Program-made: the position numbers and the translations under genes
Shown: piece by piece, positions 5,473 through 11,602 of the stretch
Numbering within the stretch: the first letter of the stretch is position 1
Layout of the letters: the number at the start of each line of letters is the position of its first letter
Assembly (NCBI GenBank): GCA_902783825.1
Contig: CACZSJ010000067.1
Location: 1-11,602, forward strand
From: Oscillospiraceae bacterium
Lineage (GTDB): Bacteria > Bacillota > Clostridia > Oscillospirales > Oscillospiraceae
Length of the DNA: 11,602 nt
Reading direction: 5' to 3'
Notes under the pieces: model-generated
Databases searched by the model: none
What the model was told of the DNA's origin: nothing
The model's input: only the letters and a program-made list of their open reading frames with translations

Positions 5473-7152
5473 ATGACAGCATTGATTGCATCAATCCCCA
5501 TCCTGTTGGTCGTCGTTTTGATGATCGCGTTCAACTGGCCGGCAAAGCGTGCCCTGCCTGTCGGCTGGCTGGTTGCTGTGGTGATTGCCCTGGCCTACTG
5601 GCGTCAGGACTTTACCACGACTGCCGCCTGGGCCATTGACGGCTTCCTGGAGGCCATCGGTACCCTGGTGATTATTTTCGGTGCGATTCTGATTATGAAT
5701 ACGCTGAAGCATTCCGGCGCCGTTACCGCGATCCAGCGTGTGTTCAACGGAGTGAACCCGGACCGTCGTATTCAGGTTATCCTGGTCGGCTTCGTATTCG
5801 GCGCGTTTATTGAAGGCGCTGCCGGCTTTGGTACCCCTGCGGCTCTGGCCGCCCCGCTGCTGATCAGCCTTGGCTTCCCGCCCCTGTGCGCTGCCGTTGT
5901 CGCGCTGATCTACAACAGCTCGCCCGTCAGCTACGGTGCGGTCGGCACCCCGACCAACACGGCTGCCACTGTTGTGGCCCAGTCGGTCACCGACCTGGGC
6001 GGCGACGCGGAAGCCTACCGTATGGCGCTGACCAAGTACACCGCCATCGGCCACGCCACCGCATGTCTGCTCATCGTGTTCTTCGGCGTGTTTGTCATGT
6101 GCAAGATGTTCGGCAAGAACCGCTCCGGCAAGGAGGCCTTCGCCGTACTGCCCTTCGCACTGTTCACGGCGATCACGTTTGACGTATTCTACTTAATCAT
6201 GGCCTTCTTCTTTGGTCCTGAGTTCCCCTCCCTGATCGGCGCGATCCTGACCCTGTTCGTGGTCCTCTTCGCGGCTCGGAAGGGCTTCCTCTGCCCGAAG
6301 GACGTTTGGGACTTTGAGCCGCGCCAGCAGTGGGATACCGCTTGGCTTGCCAAGCAGGAAGTCAAGCAGGACGTGGACAACGGCATGAGCGCTGTCCTGG
6401 CCTGGATCCCCTACGTGCTGATCGCCCTGATCCTGGTCGGCACCCGTCTCAACTGGTTTGGTCTCAAGACCCTCCTCACCAGCGACGCTTTCAAGGTGAA
6501 GATTTCCCACATCCTGGGCAACGAGAGCATCAACTGGGCCTGGAACTGGGGCTGGAACCCCGGCATCTTCCCCTTCATCCTCATCTGCATTGTCACCTTC
6601 TTCCTGCACAGAATGCCCATGGCGAAGGTCAAGGAGTCCTTTGTTGACACCTTCAACCAGGTGCTGGGTGCGGCCATCGCCCTGTTCTTCGGCGTATCCA
6701 TGGTTTACATCTACCGCAATACCGGCATGAACGCACAGCTGACGAGCAACTCCATGCTCTATGTCATGGCGGAGGCCCTGGCCAAGATCTTCCAGGGTGC
6801 TTACATCGTCGTTGCTCCGCTGATCGGCGTACTCGGCGCCTTCATGTCCGGCTCGAACACCGTTTCCAATACGCTCTTCTCTGGTCTGCAGTTCCAGACG
6901 GCCATGCTGGTCAAGATGAGCCCGGTTCTGATCGTCGCCCTGCAGAACATCGGCGGCGCCGCGGGCAACATGATCTGCGTCAACAACGTCGTCGCGGCCT
7001 GCGCCACCACGGGCACCATGGGCAACGAGGGCAAGATCATCAAGACCAATGCCCTGCCCTGCCTGATCTACTGTATCATTGTTGTCGCGGTCTTGGGCGG
7101 CATGGTCGTCGCGGGGGTCGATCCTCTCGGACTTGTCGCGGCCGGCGGCTGA
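5473..7152 (+). CDS. lctP: L-lactate permease (LctP/LldP family)
   Basis: An integral membrane transporter of the lactate permease family (TC 2.A.14), moving lactate (often also glycolate) with protons across the cytoplasmic membrane. At 559 aa it has the normal length, with at least a dozen hydrophobic segments, the first at about residues 3-20. Family signatures include GAFIEGAAGFGTPAALAAP (110-128), NSSPVSYGAVGTPTNT (148-163), SGSNTVSNTLFSGLQ (459-473) and QNIGGAAGNMICVNN (491-505). The ATG at 5473 is chosen because GGGAGG lies about eight bases upstream and the protein begins with a membrane helix there. In-frame starts back to 5356 would add a polar non-family extension. Codon use is strongly biased (CTG, GGC, ATC, AAG), hinting at high expression. 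It is followed after 122 bases by the FAD-linked dehydrogenase. A small inverted repeat GCCGGCG/CGCCGGC (7141-7161) spans its stop codon. Confidence 0.95.
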   Translation: MTALIASIPILLVVVLMIAFNWPAKRALPVGWLVAVVIALAYWRQDFTTTAAWAIDGFLEAIGTLVIIFGAILIMNTLKHSGAVTAIQRVFNGVNPDRRIQVILVGFVFGAFIEGAAGFGTPAALAAPLLISLGFPPLCAAVVALIYNSSPVSYGAVGTPTNTAATVVAQSVTDLGGDAEAYRMALTKYTAIGHATACLLIVFFGVFVMCKMFGKNRSGKEAFAVLPFALFTAITFDVFYLIMAFFFGPEFPSLIGAILTLFVVLFAARKGFLCPKDVWDFEPRQQWDTAWLAKQEVKQDVDNGMSAVLAWIPYVLIALILVGTRLNWFGLKTLLTSDAFKVKISHILGNESINWAWNWGWNPGIFPFILICIVTFFLHRMPMAKVKESFVDTFNQVLGAAIALFFGVSMVYIYRNTGMNAQLTSNSMLYVMAEALAKIFQGAYIVVAPLIGVLGAFMSGSNTVSNTLFSGLQFQTAMLVKMSPVLIVALQNIGGAAGNMICVNNVVAACATTGTMGNEGKIIKTNALPCLIYCIIVVAVLGGMVVAGVDPLGLVAAGG

Positions 7153-7195
7153 TTCGCCGGCAGACCCACATAAAGTACGCATAAAGAAACAAATT

Positions 7196-7232
7196 CTCCA
7201 AAGGGGCAGCAGATTCTGCTGCCCTTGTGGAG
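7196..7232 (+). other. Strong intercistronic hairpin between lctP and glcD
   Basis: CTCCA (7196-7200) pairs with TGGAG (7228-7232). After one mismatch an 11-bp stem follows (7202-7212 with 7216-7226, one G-T pair), closed by a 3-base loop. No T-run follows, so it is probably an RNA-stability/processing element or a leaky attenuator rather than a full terminator. Confidence 0.75.
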
Positions 7233-7274
7233 CTTAGAAGAGCAAATAAGCTACAGGCAAAGAAGGAGGATATT

Positions 7275-8699
7275 ATGGCAGAGTACAATAAACTCACGCC
7301 AGAACTGGCGGAAAAACTCAAAGGCATCGTCGGCGCCGAGAATTTCCAGATCGGAGAGGAAATCGGCGAGGACTACGGACGCGACGAAATGCCCATCTAC
7401 GGAAAGCGCATGCCAGAAGCTCTGGTCTTTGTGGAGAGCACTCAGCAGGTGTCGGACATCATGAAGCTGGCCAGTGCCAACAAAATTCCGGTCACGGTGC
7501 GTGGCTCCGGTACGGGCCTGGTAGGCGGCTGCGTGCCCCTGTACGGCGGCATCGTGCTGTGTACCAGCAAAATGAACAAGATTCTCTCTTACGATCTGAA
7601 CAATCTGGCCGTGCACATTCAGCCCGGCGTTCTGCTGCAGACTCTGGCGGCTGATGCGCTGGAGCATGGCTTGATGTATCCCCCTGATCCGGGCGAGAAG
7701 ACCGGTACAGTGGGCGGCAATGTCAGCACCAACGCCGGTGGCATGCGTGCTGTGAAGTACGGTACTACCCGGGATTACGTGCTGGCCATGACGGTAGTTC
7801 TGCCCAGCGGTGAGATCGTGGAGATTGGCAAGACTGTGTGCAAGACCAGCTCCGGCTACAGCTTGCTGCATCTGATCATCGGCTCCGAGGGCACGCTCGG
7901 CATCATCACCGAGCTGACTATGAAGCTGATCCCCGCGCCCAAGATGGACATGAGCTTCATCGTGCCCTATGCTGATGTAGCCACTGCGATTGCTGCGGTG
8001 CCGAAGGTGAAGCTGGCGGGTCTGGATCCGCAGTCGATCGAGTTTATGGAGCGCGACATTGTGGATTCTTCTGCGGCCTACACGGGCAAGCAGGCCTTCC
8101 CGCCGGAGGTCAACGGCATGGAGGCAGGCGCCTATATTCTGGTCACCTGCGTCGGCGACAGTCCGGAGATGCTTGAGCAGAAGATGTTTGCCCTGGCGGA
8201 GGTGGCCGAAGCCACGAACGCCTTTGACGTGCTGGTGGTGGACGGCTCGAATCAGAAGGAAGAGGTCTGGGCCGCGCGCAGCGCCTTCCTGACCGCTATC
8301 GAGGCGGACACGAAGCTCATGGACGAGATGGACGTGGTTGTTCCTGTGGAGCGTATCGCGGACTTCCTGAACTATGTGCATGACGTGGGCGATGAGTACG
8401 GCATGCATATCCGTTCCTTTGGCCACGCGGGCGACGGCAACCTGCACATCTACGTCTGCTCCAACGACATGGAGTTGGAGGAGTTCCTGGAGAAGAACAA
8501 GAAGGTCATGGACAAGAGCTACGCCAAATGCAAGGAGTTTGGCGGCCAGGTATCCGGCGAGCATGCCATCGGCCATGCCAAGAAGGAATATCTGCGGGAA
8601 TCTGTTGGAGATACGGCTTACGGCCTGATGGGAGCCATCAAAAAGGTCTTCGACCCGGATGGCATCCTGAATCCCGGCAAGGTCTGCCACGACGTCTGA
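7275..8699 (+). CDS. glcD: FAD-linked oxidoreductase, GlcD/LctD-type lactate (glycolate) dehydrogenase
   Basis: A 474 aa flavoprotein of the FAD_binding_4 / FAD-oxidase_C family (GlcD, D-lactate dehydrogenase, LctD). These oxidise a 2-hydroxyacid such as lactate to the keto acid in the cytosol. The PCMH-type FAD domain shows VTVRGSGTGLVGGCVPL (73-89), DPGEKTGTVGGNVSTNAGG (138-156) and GSEGTLGIITE (203-213). The C-terminal substrate domain has SFGHAGDGNLHIYV (381-394), SGEHAIGHAKKEYL (427-440) and the usual end FDPDGILNPGKV (459-470). The AAGGAGG site five bases before the ATG fixes the start. Its place directly behind lctP points to lactate as substrate. In Acetobacterium woodii and butyrate-producing Clostridia the related LctD works with EtfAB by electron bifurcation, but no etf genes lie here, so the electron acceptor is open. 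Glycolate and other 2-hydroxyacids remain possible. Confidence 0.92.
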   Translation: MAEYNKLTPELAEKLKGIVGAENFQIGEEIGEDYGRDEMPIYGKRMPEALVFVESTQQVSDIMKLASANKIPVTVRGSGTGLVGGCVPLYGGIVLCTSKMNKILSYDLNNLAVHIQPGVLLQTLAADALEHGLMYPPDPGEKTGTVGGNVSTNAGGMRAVKYGTTRDYVLAMTVVLPSGEIVEIGKTVCKTSSGYSLLHLIIGSEGTLGIITELTMKLIPAPKMDMSFIVPYADVATAIAAVPKVKLAGLDPQSIEFMERDIVDSSAAYTGKQAFPPEVNGMEAGAYILVTCVGDSPEMLEQKMFALAEVAEATNAFDVLVVDGSNQKEEVWAARSAFLTAIEADTKLMDEMDVVVPVERIADFLNYVHDVGDEYGMHIRSFGHAGDGNLHIYVCSNDMELEEFLEKNKKVMDKSYAKCKEFGGQVSGEHAIGHAKKEYLRESVGDTAYGLMGAIKKVFDPDGILNPGKVCHDV

Positions 8700-8708
8700 T
8701 ACAAAAGA

Positions 8709-8740
8709 ACATGCAGGGAGTTCCTTCCCTCCCTGCATGT
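8709..8740 (+). other. Hairpin after glcD
   Basis: ACATGCAGGGAG (8709-8720) and its complement (8729-8740) form a perfect 12-bp stem with an 8-base loop, ten bases after the glcD stop. No T-run follows directly, so it may protect the 3' end or aid the terminator that follows. Confidence 0.7.
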
Positions 8741-8775
8741 GGCGAAATACTCTCTTCTCTTTTTTCCCTAGGGGG

Positions 8776-8816
8776 GAAAGGCCACATCGGTACGCCGTTG
8801 TGGCCTTTCTTTTTTT
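8776..8816 (+). terminator. Intrinsic terminator of the lctP-glcD operon
   Basis: GAAAGGCCACA (8776-8786) pairs perfectly with TGTGGCCTTTC (8799-8809), an 11-bp stem with a 12-base loop, followed at once by seven T (8810-8816). This is a textbook Rho-independent terminator. Confidence 0.93.
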
Positions 8817-8826
8817 GCGTCTGTCA

Positions 8827-9054
8827 TTATTTCCGTGCCAGATCCAAAACCTTTCGGCCCTGAGCCTTGATTTCTTCATAGCTCATGCCCAAATATGCCT
8901 CAAAGAGCTTTTCTCCATCGGCGAAAAAACTGGGAACGGCGTAGGAATCGTATTTCGTACCTTCCTTTGATGCCTTTGCAGCACAGTTGGGCATTTTATC
9001 ACAGCCATGCACTGAATACGACAAAAAAGCGTTTGGGCGGCATAGACTTTTCAT
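8827..9054 (-). pseudogene. Truncated thioredoxin/glutaredoxin-like protein (C-terminal remnant)
   Basis: The frame ending at a TAA at 8827-8829 encodes, in its last 45 or so residues, YDSYAVPSFFADGEKLFEAY and then LGMSYEEIKAQGRKVLDLARK. This resembles the C-terminal half of the small clostridial thioredoxin-fold proteins: the cis-proline loop in AVPSFF, then beta-strand, turn and final helix. The N-terminal half with the expected CPYC redox motif is missing. Upstream in the frame (from an ATG at 9054) the residues are unlike the family (for example FLSYSVHGCDKMPNC), and a stop lies about 80 bases further up. I infer that a deletion or replacement removed the front of the gene around 8955-9000. 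A short expressed ORF from 9054 cannot be excluded, as an AGGA lies upstream of that ATG. It is convergent with glcD, just behind its terminator. Confidence 0.55.
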
Positions 9055-9088
9055 GCAGAAGATTCCTGCGCAACCGGGAATCTCCGTC

Positions 9089-9117
9089 TTGCATTTTTCG
9101 CGGCGCTTCGCTACAAT
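9089..9117 (+). promoter_or_regulatory. Distal promoter P1 for the glycan genes
   Basis: TTGCAT (9089-9094), a 17-base spacer and TACAAT (9112-9117). It reads toward the sugar-phosphate transferase gene, with a start near 9124. It shares its -35 hexamer and spacer length with P2. Confidence 0.5.
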
Positions 9118-9167
9118 GATTCCGGTCGATCAGGCGGCTGCGAGCTTCTTCATCCGCTGTCGCGAGG

Positions 9168-9196
9168 TTGCATTCCATGGGGAAGCATGCTATAAT
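9168..9196 (+). promoter_or_regulatory. Proximal promoter P2 for the glycan genes
   Basis: TTGCAT (9168-9173), a 17-base spacer and a perfect TATAAT (9191-9196). Transcription would start near 9203, leaving a leader of about 44 bases before the ATG at 9247. Confidence 0.72.
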
Positions 9197-9246
9197 AAGC
9201 CCCCGAGCAGCAAGAAATTTGTGACGATGATGCAGAGGGATGCTGG

Positions 9247-10626
9247 ATGAACGATAAAAAAAAGAATCTGGTACTGTCCTTGATCAACATGGTGAATGTG
9301 ATTCTGGTCACAGTACCCTTTGTGTACATATGGTACAGCTACTATGCGCTGCGGATTGTCAAGCCCTATTACAAACGGGGAAACTGGGCCGTGATTCTGG
9401 TGTTCGTGGTGCTCTATGTGCTGTTTTGCCGGGTGTATGACGGTTTCTCCATTTCCACCAAACGGATTACGGAGTCTGTCTACAGTCAGGCCCTGGCCGC
9501 GCTTTTTGCCGACGCGGTCATGTACATTGTGATTTTCCTGCTGGCGCAGCATGCGCCGGCGCTGCGGCCGTTGTTTTTAACCCTGTGTGTGCAGACAGTG
9601 CTCACGGCAATCGGGACGATTTTGGCACATAAGTGGTATTTCTCGGCCTTTAAACCCAACCGGGCGGCCGTCATCAGCGGCACGCGGCTGGGAATGGAAA
9701 AGCTGATCGACAAATATGGGATGCAGAAGGAATATCGGGTCTGCCACATCGCGGACATCGACACCTGCCTGGAGGATCTGGAGATGCTTCGGGATGTGGA
9801 TACGGTGTTTATGAGCGGTGTTCATAGCCATGAGCGCAACATCGTGCTGAAGTATTGCGTGGAAAACGGGATTGAAATGTATGTGATCCCGCGGGTGGGA
9901 GATTTGGTGATGAGCGGCGCCAAGCGGATGCACATGTTCCATCTGCCCATTTTGAAGGTTGGCCGCTATGCGCCTTCTTTGTATTACGTATGCTTCAAGC
10001 GCCTGATGGATATCGTTTTGTCCGCCCTGGCGATTGTGATTGCCTCGCCATTTTTCCTGCTGACAGCTATTGCCATCAAGGCCTATGACGGCGGCCCGGT
10101 GTTTTATCGGCAGACCCGACTGACCAAGGATGGCAAGCTGTTTGATATCATCAAGTTCCGCAGCATGCGCGTGGATGCGGAGAGCGATGGCGTGGCGCGG
10201 ATGTCCACCGGACAAGGGGATGACCGGATTACGCCGGTGGGGCATATCCTGCGACGTTTTCGATTGGATGAGCTTCCCCAGCTTTTCTGCATCTTCATGG
10301 GAGATATGAGCATCTGCGGACCCCGGCCGGAGCGTCCCGAGCTGGCGGCGCAGATCGAAAAAACACTGCCGGAGTTTCGCCTTCGACTGCAGACCAAGGC
10401 GGGGCTTACAGGCTACGCCCAGGTATACGGCAAGTACAACACCTCTCCGTATGATAAGCTGCTGATGGATTTGATGTACATAGCCAATCCCAGCTTTATG
10501 GAAGATATGCGGATCATCCTGGCTACCGTCAAGGTTCTTTTCCAGCCGGAGAGCACGGAAGGCGTTATCGTAGAGAGCCATGAGATGCTGGAGGAGAGGG
10601 AGCCGGTTGGCGCGGAAAAGGAATAG
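9247..10626 (+). CDS. Polyprenyl glycosylphosphotransferase (WbaP/WcaJ/EpsE type)
   Basis: An initiating enzyme that moves a sugar-1-phosphate from a UDP-sugar onto undecaprenyl phosphate at the inner membrane face, the first step of exopolysaccharide, capsule or related glycan assembly. At 459 aa it has the full family layout: hydrophobic segments near residues 8-32, 47-65, 84-101 and 106-127, a Rossmann-like middle region (140-225), a membrane hairpin (255-278) and the C-terminal catalytic Bac_transf domain (PF02397). Motifs there are KFRSMRVDAE (303-312), DELPQL (341-346), GDMSICGPRPERPE (352-365) and KAGLTGYAQVYGKYNT (384-399). The sugar cannot be told from sequence (glucose, galactose and N-acetylated sugars are all possible). 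An AGAGGGA ends six bases before the ATG. Two stacked promoters precede it, and the family 2 glycosyltransferase follows 12 bases later. Confidence 0.94.
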   Translation: MNDKKKNLVLSLINMVNVILVTVPFVYIWYSYYALRIVKPYYKRGNWAVILVFVVLYVLFCRVYDGFSISTKRITESVYSQALAALFADAVMYIVIFLLAQHAPALRPLFLTLCVQTVLTAIGTILAHKWYFSAFKPNRAAVISGTRLGMEKLIDKYGMQKEYRVCHIADIDTCLEDLEMLRDVDTVFMSGVHSHERNIVLKYCVENGIEMYVIPRVGDLVMSGAKRMHMFHLPILKVGRYAPSLYYVCFKRLMDIVLSALAIVIASPFFLLTAIAIKAYDGGPVFYRQTRLTKDGKLFDIIKFRSMRVDAESDGVARMSTGQGDDRITPVGHILRRFRLDELPQLFCIFMGDMSICGPRPERPELAAQIEKTLPEFRLRLQTKAGLTGYAQVYGKYNTSPYDKLLMDLMYIANPSFMEDMRIILATVKVLFQPESTEGVIVESHEMLEEREPVGAEKE

Positions 10627-10638
10627 GAGGTCTGCGGC

Positions 10639-11400
10639 ATGGAAGAGCTTCTGATCTCTGTAGTGATGCCTGCCTATAACTGTGAACGCTATCTGGACCC
10701 GGCGGTGGAGAGCGTGCTCGCCCAGAGCTATGGCGCATGGGAATTGCTCCTTTTGGACGATTGTTCCACCGACGGAACCTGGGAGCGTATCCAGGAGCTG
10801 AGTCAGAGGGATCCGCGCATTCGCGCCGTGCAAAACCAGAGGAATCTGGGCGTTGGCGCCACGCGCAACTTGGGCGTCTCACTGGCCCAAGGGGATTGGA
10901 TCGCGTTTTTGGACAGCGATGACCTCTGGCGTCCGGATAAGCTGGAAAAGCAGCTGGCTCTGCTGCGGGATGAGCCACAGGCGCGGCTTCTCTTTACGGC
11001 CTCCGGCTTTATCACCGAGGAGGGAGAGCCGCTGTCCTACATTCTGCATGTGCCGCAACGGATTGCCCGCAGACAGCTGCTGAGACAGAATTTGCTGTCC
11101 TGCTCTTCGGTGATGGTCCGGAGGGAACTGCTTTTGCAGTATCCGTTTCCGGCGAAGAGCATGATGCATGAGGATTTCGCAGTATGGCTGCAGATCCTGG
11201 CTGAAGAGCCGTTTGCTTATGGCGTGGATGAGCCGCTGCTGATTTATCGTCGCTCCGGCAGCTCCAAATCTGCCAACAAGCTGAAGGCGGCGCACATGAA
11301 TTGGAACACCTATCGCTGGCTGGGCCTGGGCCTGCCCGGCAGCTTGTATTACATGGCCTGGTATGCGGCAAAGAGCCTGAAAAAGTACCGCAACCTATAA
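10639..11400 (+). CDS. Family 2 glycosyltransferase
   Basis: A GT-A fold inverting glycosyltransferase (GT2, PF00535) of 253 aa that would add a sugar from a nucleotide donor to a lipid-linked acceptor. Motifs are SVVMPAYNCERYL (7-19), LLDDCSTDGTWE (38-49), RNLGVGATRNLG (68-79), the metal-binding FLDSDDLWRPDKLEKQ (90-105), the probable catalytic-base region HEDFAVWLQIL (177-187) and YRRSGSSKS (203-211). The C-terminus has a weak hydrophobic, amphipathic stretch (LGLGLPGSLYYMAWYA) that may touch the membrane. The AGGAGG site (10625-10630) overlaps the preceding stop and lies eight bases before the ATG. With the upstream initiating transferase it forms a two-gene operon, so this enzyme probably adds the second sugar. 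Donor and acceptor are unknown. Confidence 0.92.
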   Translation: MEELLISVVMPAYNCERYLDPAVESVLAQSYGAWELLLLDDCSTDGTWERIQELSQRDPRIRAVQNQRNLGVGATRNLGVSLAQGDWIAFLDSDDLWRPDKLEKQLALLRDEPQARLLFTASGFITEEGEPLSYILHVPQRIARRQLLRQNLLSCSSVMVRRELLLQYPFPAKSMMHEDFAVWLQILAEEPFAYGVDEPLLIYRRSGSSKSANKLKAAHMNWNTYRWLGLGLPGSLYYMAWYAAKSLKKYRNL

Positions 11401-11405
11401 ATGCA

Positions 11406-11448
11406 AGCAAAGCGGAGACAGAGCGCAATAGCTCGTCTCCGCTTTGCT
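11406..11448 (+). terminator. Hairpin after the glycosyltransferase gene (probable terminator)
   Basis: AGCAAAGCGGAGAC (11406-11419) and its complement (11435-11448) form a perfect 14-bp stem. Inside, after one unpaired A, GAGC pairs with GCTC around a 6-base loop. It begins six bases after the stop codon. The usual T-run is missing, so termination strength is uncertain. Confidence 0.7.
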
Positions 11449-11480
11449 GTGGCTCCTTATCGCCGGCGGGAAAAAGAGGA

Positions 11481-11509
11481 TTGATTCTTTTGTCTGAATG
11501 GTGTAAAAT
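11481..11509 (+). promoter_or_regulatory. Promoter of the SRP RNA gene
   Basis: TTGATT (11481-11486), a 17-base spacer and TAAAAT (11504-11509). The predicted start near 11516 agrees with the 5' end expected for the SRP RNA. Confidence 0.75.
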
Positions 11510-11515
11510 AACGGC

Positions 11516-11602
11516 GTGGTTTTTGACAAGGCTGCACTAGTTGGGGAGCCAGCGGTGCCCTGTAACCTGCAATCCGCTACAGCAGGGATGAATTCCAGGC
11601 CG
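11516..11602 (+). ncRNA. ffs: Signal recognition particle RNA, large bacterial type (5' part)
   Basis: The stretch from about 11538 (TAGTTGGGGAGCCAGCGG, then TGCCCTGTAACCTGCAATCC, then GCTACAGCAGGGATGAATTC) matches closely the 5' Alu-domain region of the Bacillus subtilis scRNA/large SRP RNA as I remember it. This RNA joins Ffh to target signal-peptide-bearing ribosomes to the membrane. The 5' end is approximate, set from the promoter. The rest of the RNA, including the Ffh-binding tip, lies beyond the window. Confidence 0.93.

Noticed and set aside
6193..7182. 329-codon open frame antisense to lctP
   Set aside because: It is a hydrophilic Asp/Gly/His-rich shadow of a membrane protein gene, with no ribosome site.
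7251..8879. 542-codon open frame antisense to glcD
   Set aside because: It is the third-position GC shadow of a strongly biased gene, His/Gln/Arg rich, and it crosses the operon terminator.
9003..9179. 59-codon minus-strand frame (starting MECNLATADEE) upstream of the thioredoxin remnant
   Set aside because: It shows no family resemblance, lacks the CPYC motif that would make it the missing N-terminus, and overlaps the two plus-strand promoters.
1..11602. CRISPR array, transposase, phage or toxin-antitoxin genes
   Set aside because: I looked on both strands and saw no spaced repeats, IS ends, integrase or transposase motifs, or paired small toxin-antitoxin genes.

Overview
The window looks like the chromosome of an anaerobic Bacillota, most likely a gut-type Clostridia of the Oscillospirales kind. 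The reasons are a moderately GC-rich sequence, strong AGGAGG-type ribosome binding sites with occasional GTG starts, a large 'Gram-positive' SRP RNA with an Alu domain at the right edge, a Clostridia-type Mbeg1-like (DUF2974) hydrolase, and a lactate permease/FAD-linked dehydrogenase pair. The exact taxon cannot be told from the sequence alone. I see no phage genes, insertion sequence, CRISPR array or tRNA.

Left part (1-2259, minus strand): a tight cluster reads leftward from a good promoter at 2290-2318. It holds proC (last step of proline synthesis), then a CDP-glycerol glycerophosphotransferase-family enzyme (teichoic-acid-like polymer synthesis), then an unrecognised gene cut by the window edge. 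The intergenic gaps are only 5-40 bases.

Middle (2398-5049): reading rightward from the divergent 138-base promoter region is an alpha/beta-hydrolase-fold Mbeg1-like protein. It overlaps by 8 bases a short pyruvate kinase homologue that has the catalytic barrel but no C-terminal regulatory domain. A near-perfect bidirectional terminator separates this pair from a convergent gene for a small protein with a cysteine-rich C-terminus, which has its own consensus promoter.

Lactate module (about 5250-8816): a leader with a promoter, a possible Rex-like inverted repeat and a GGA-rich partial duplication precedes lctP (L-lactate permease family). A strong intercistronic hairpin follows, then a GlcD/LctD-type FAD dehydrogenase, a hairpin and a classic terminator. 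The two genes together suggest lactate (or glycolate) uptake and oxidation. No EtfAB genes are present in the window, although many anaerobic lactate oxidisers have them beside the dehydrogenase.

Right part (8827-11602): a broken thioredoxin/glutaredoxin-like gene end is followed by about 200 bases with two stacked promoters. These precede a WbaP/PglC-type polyprenyl-phosphate sugar-phosphate transferase, which starts lipid-linked glycan synthesis, and a family 2 glycosyltransferase. A hairpin follows, and then the promoter and first part of the SRP RNA gene, truncated by the window end.

No clearly undescribed system stands out. The points most worth a second look are the Mbeg1-like/short pyruvate kinase pair, the cysteine-rich protein, the structured lctP leader and the decayed region at 8827-9200.
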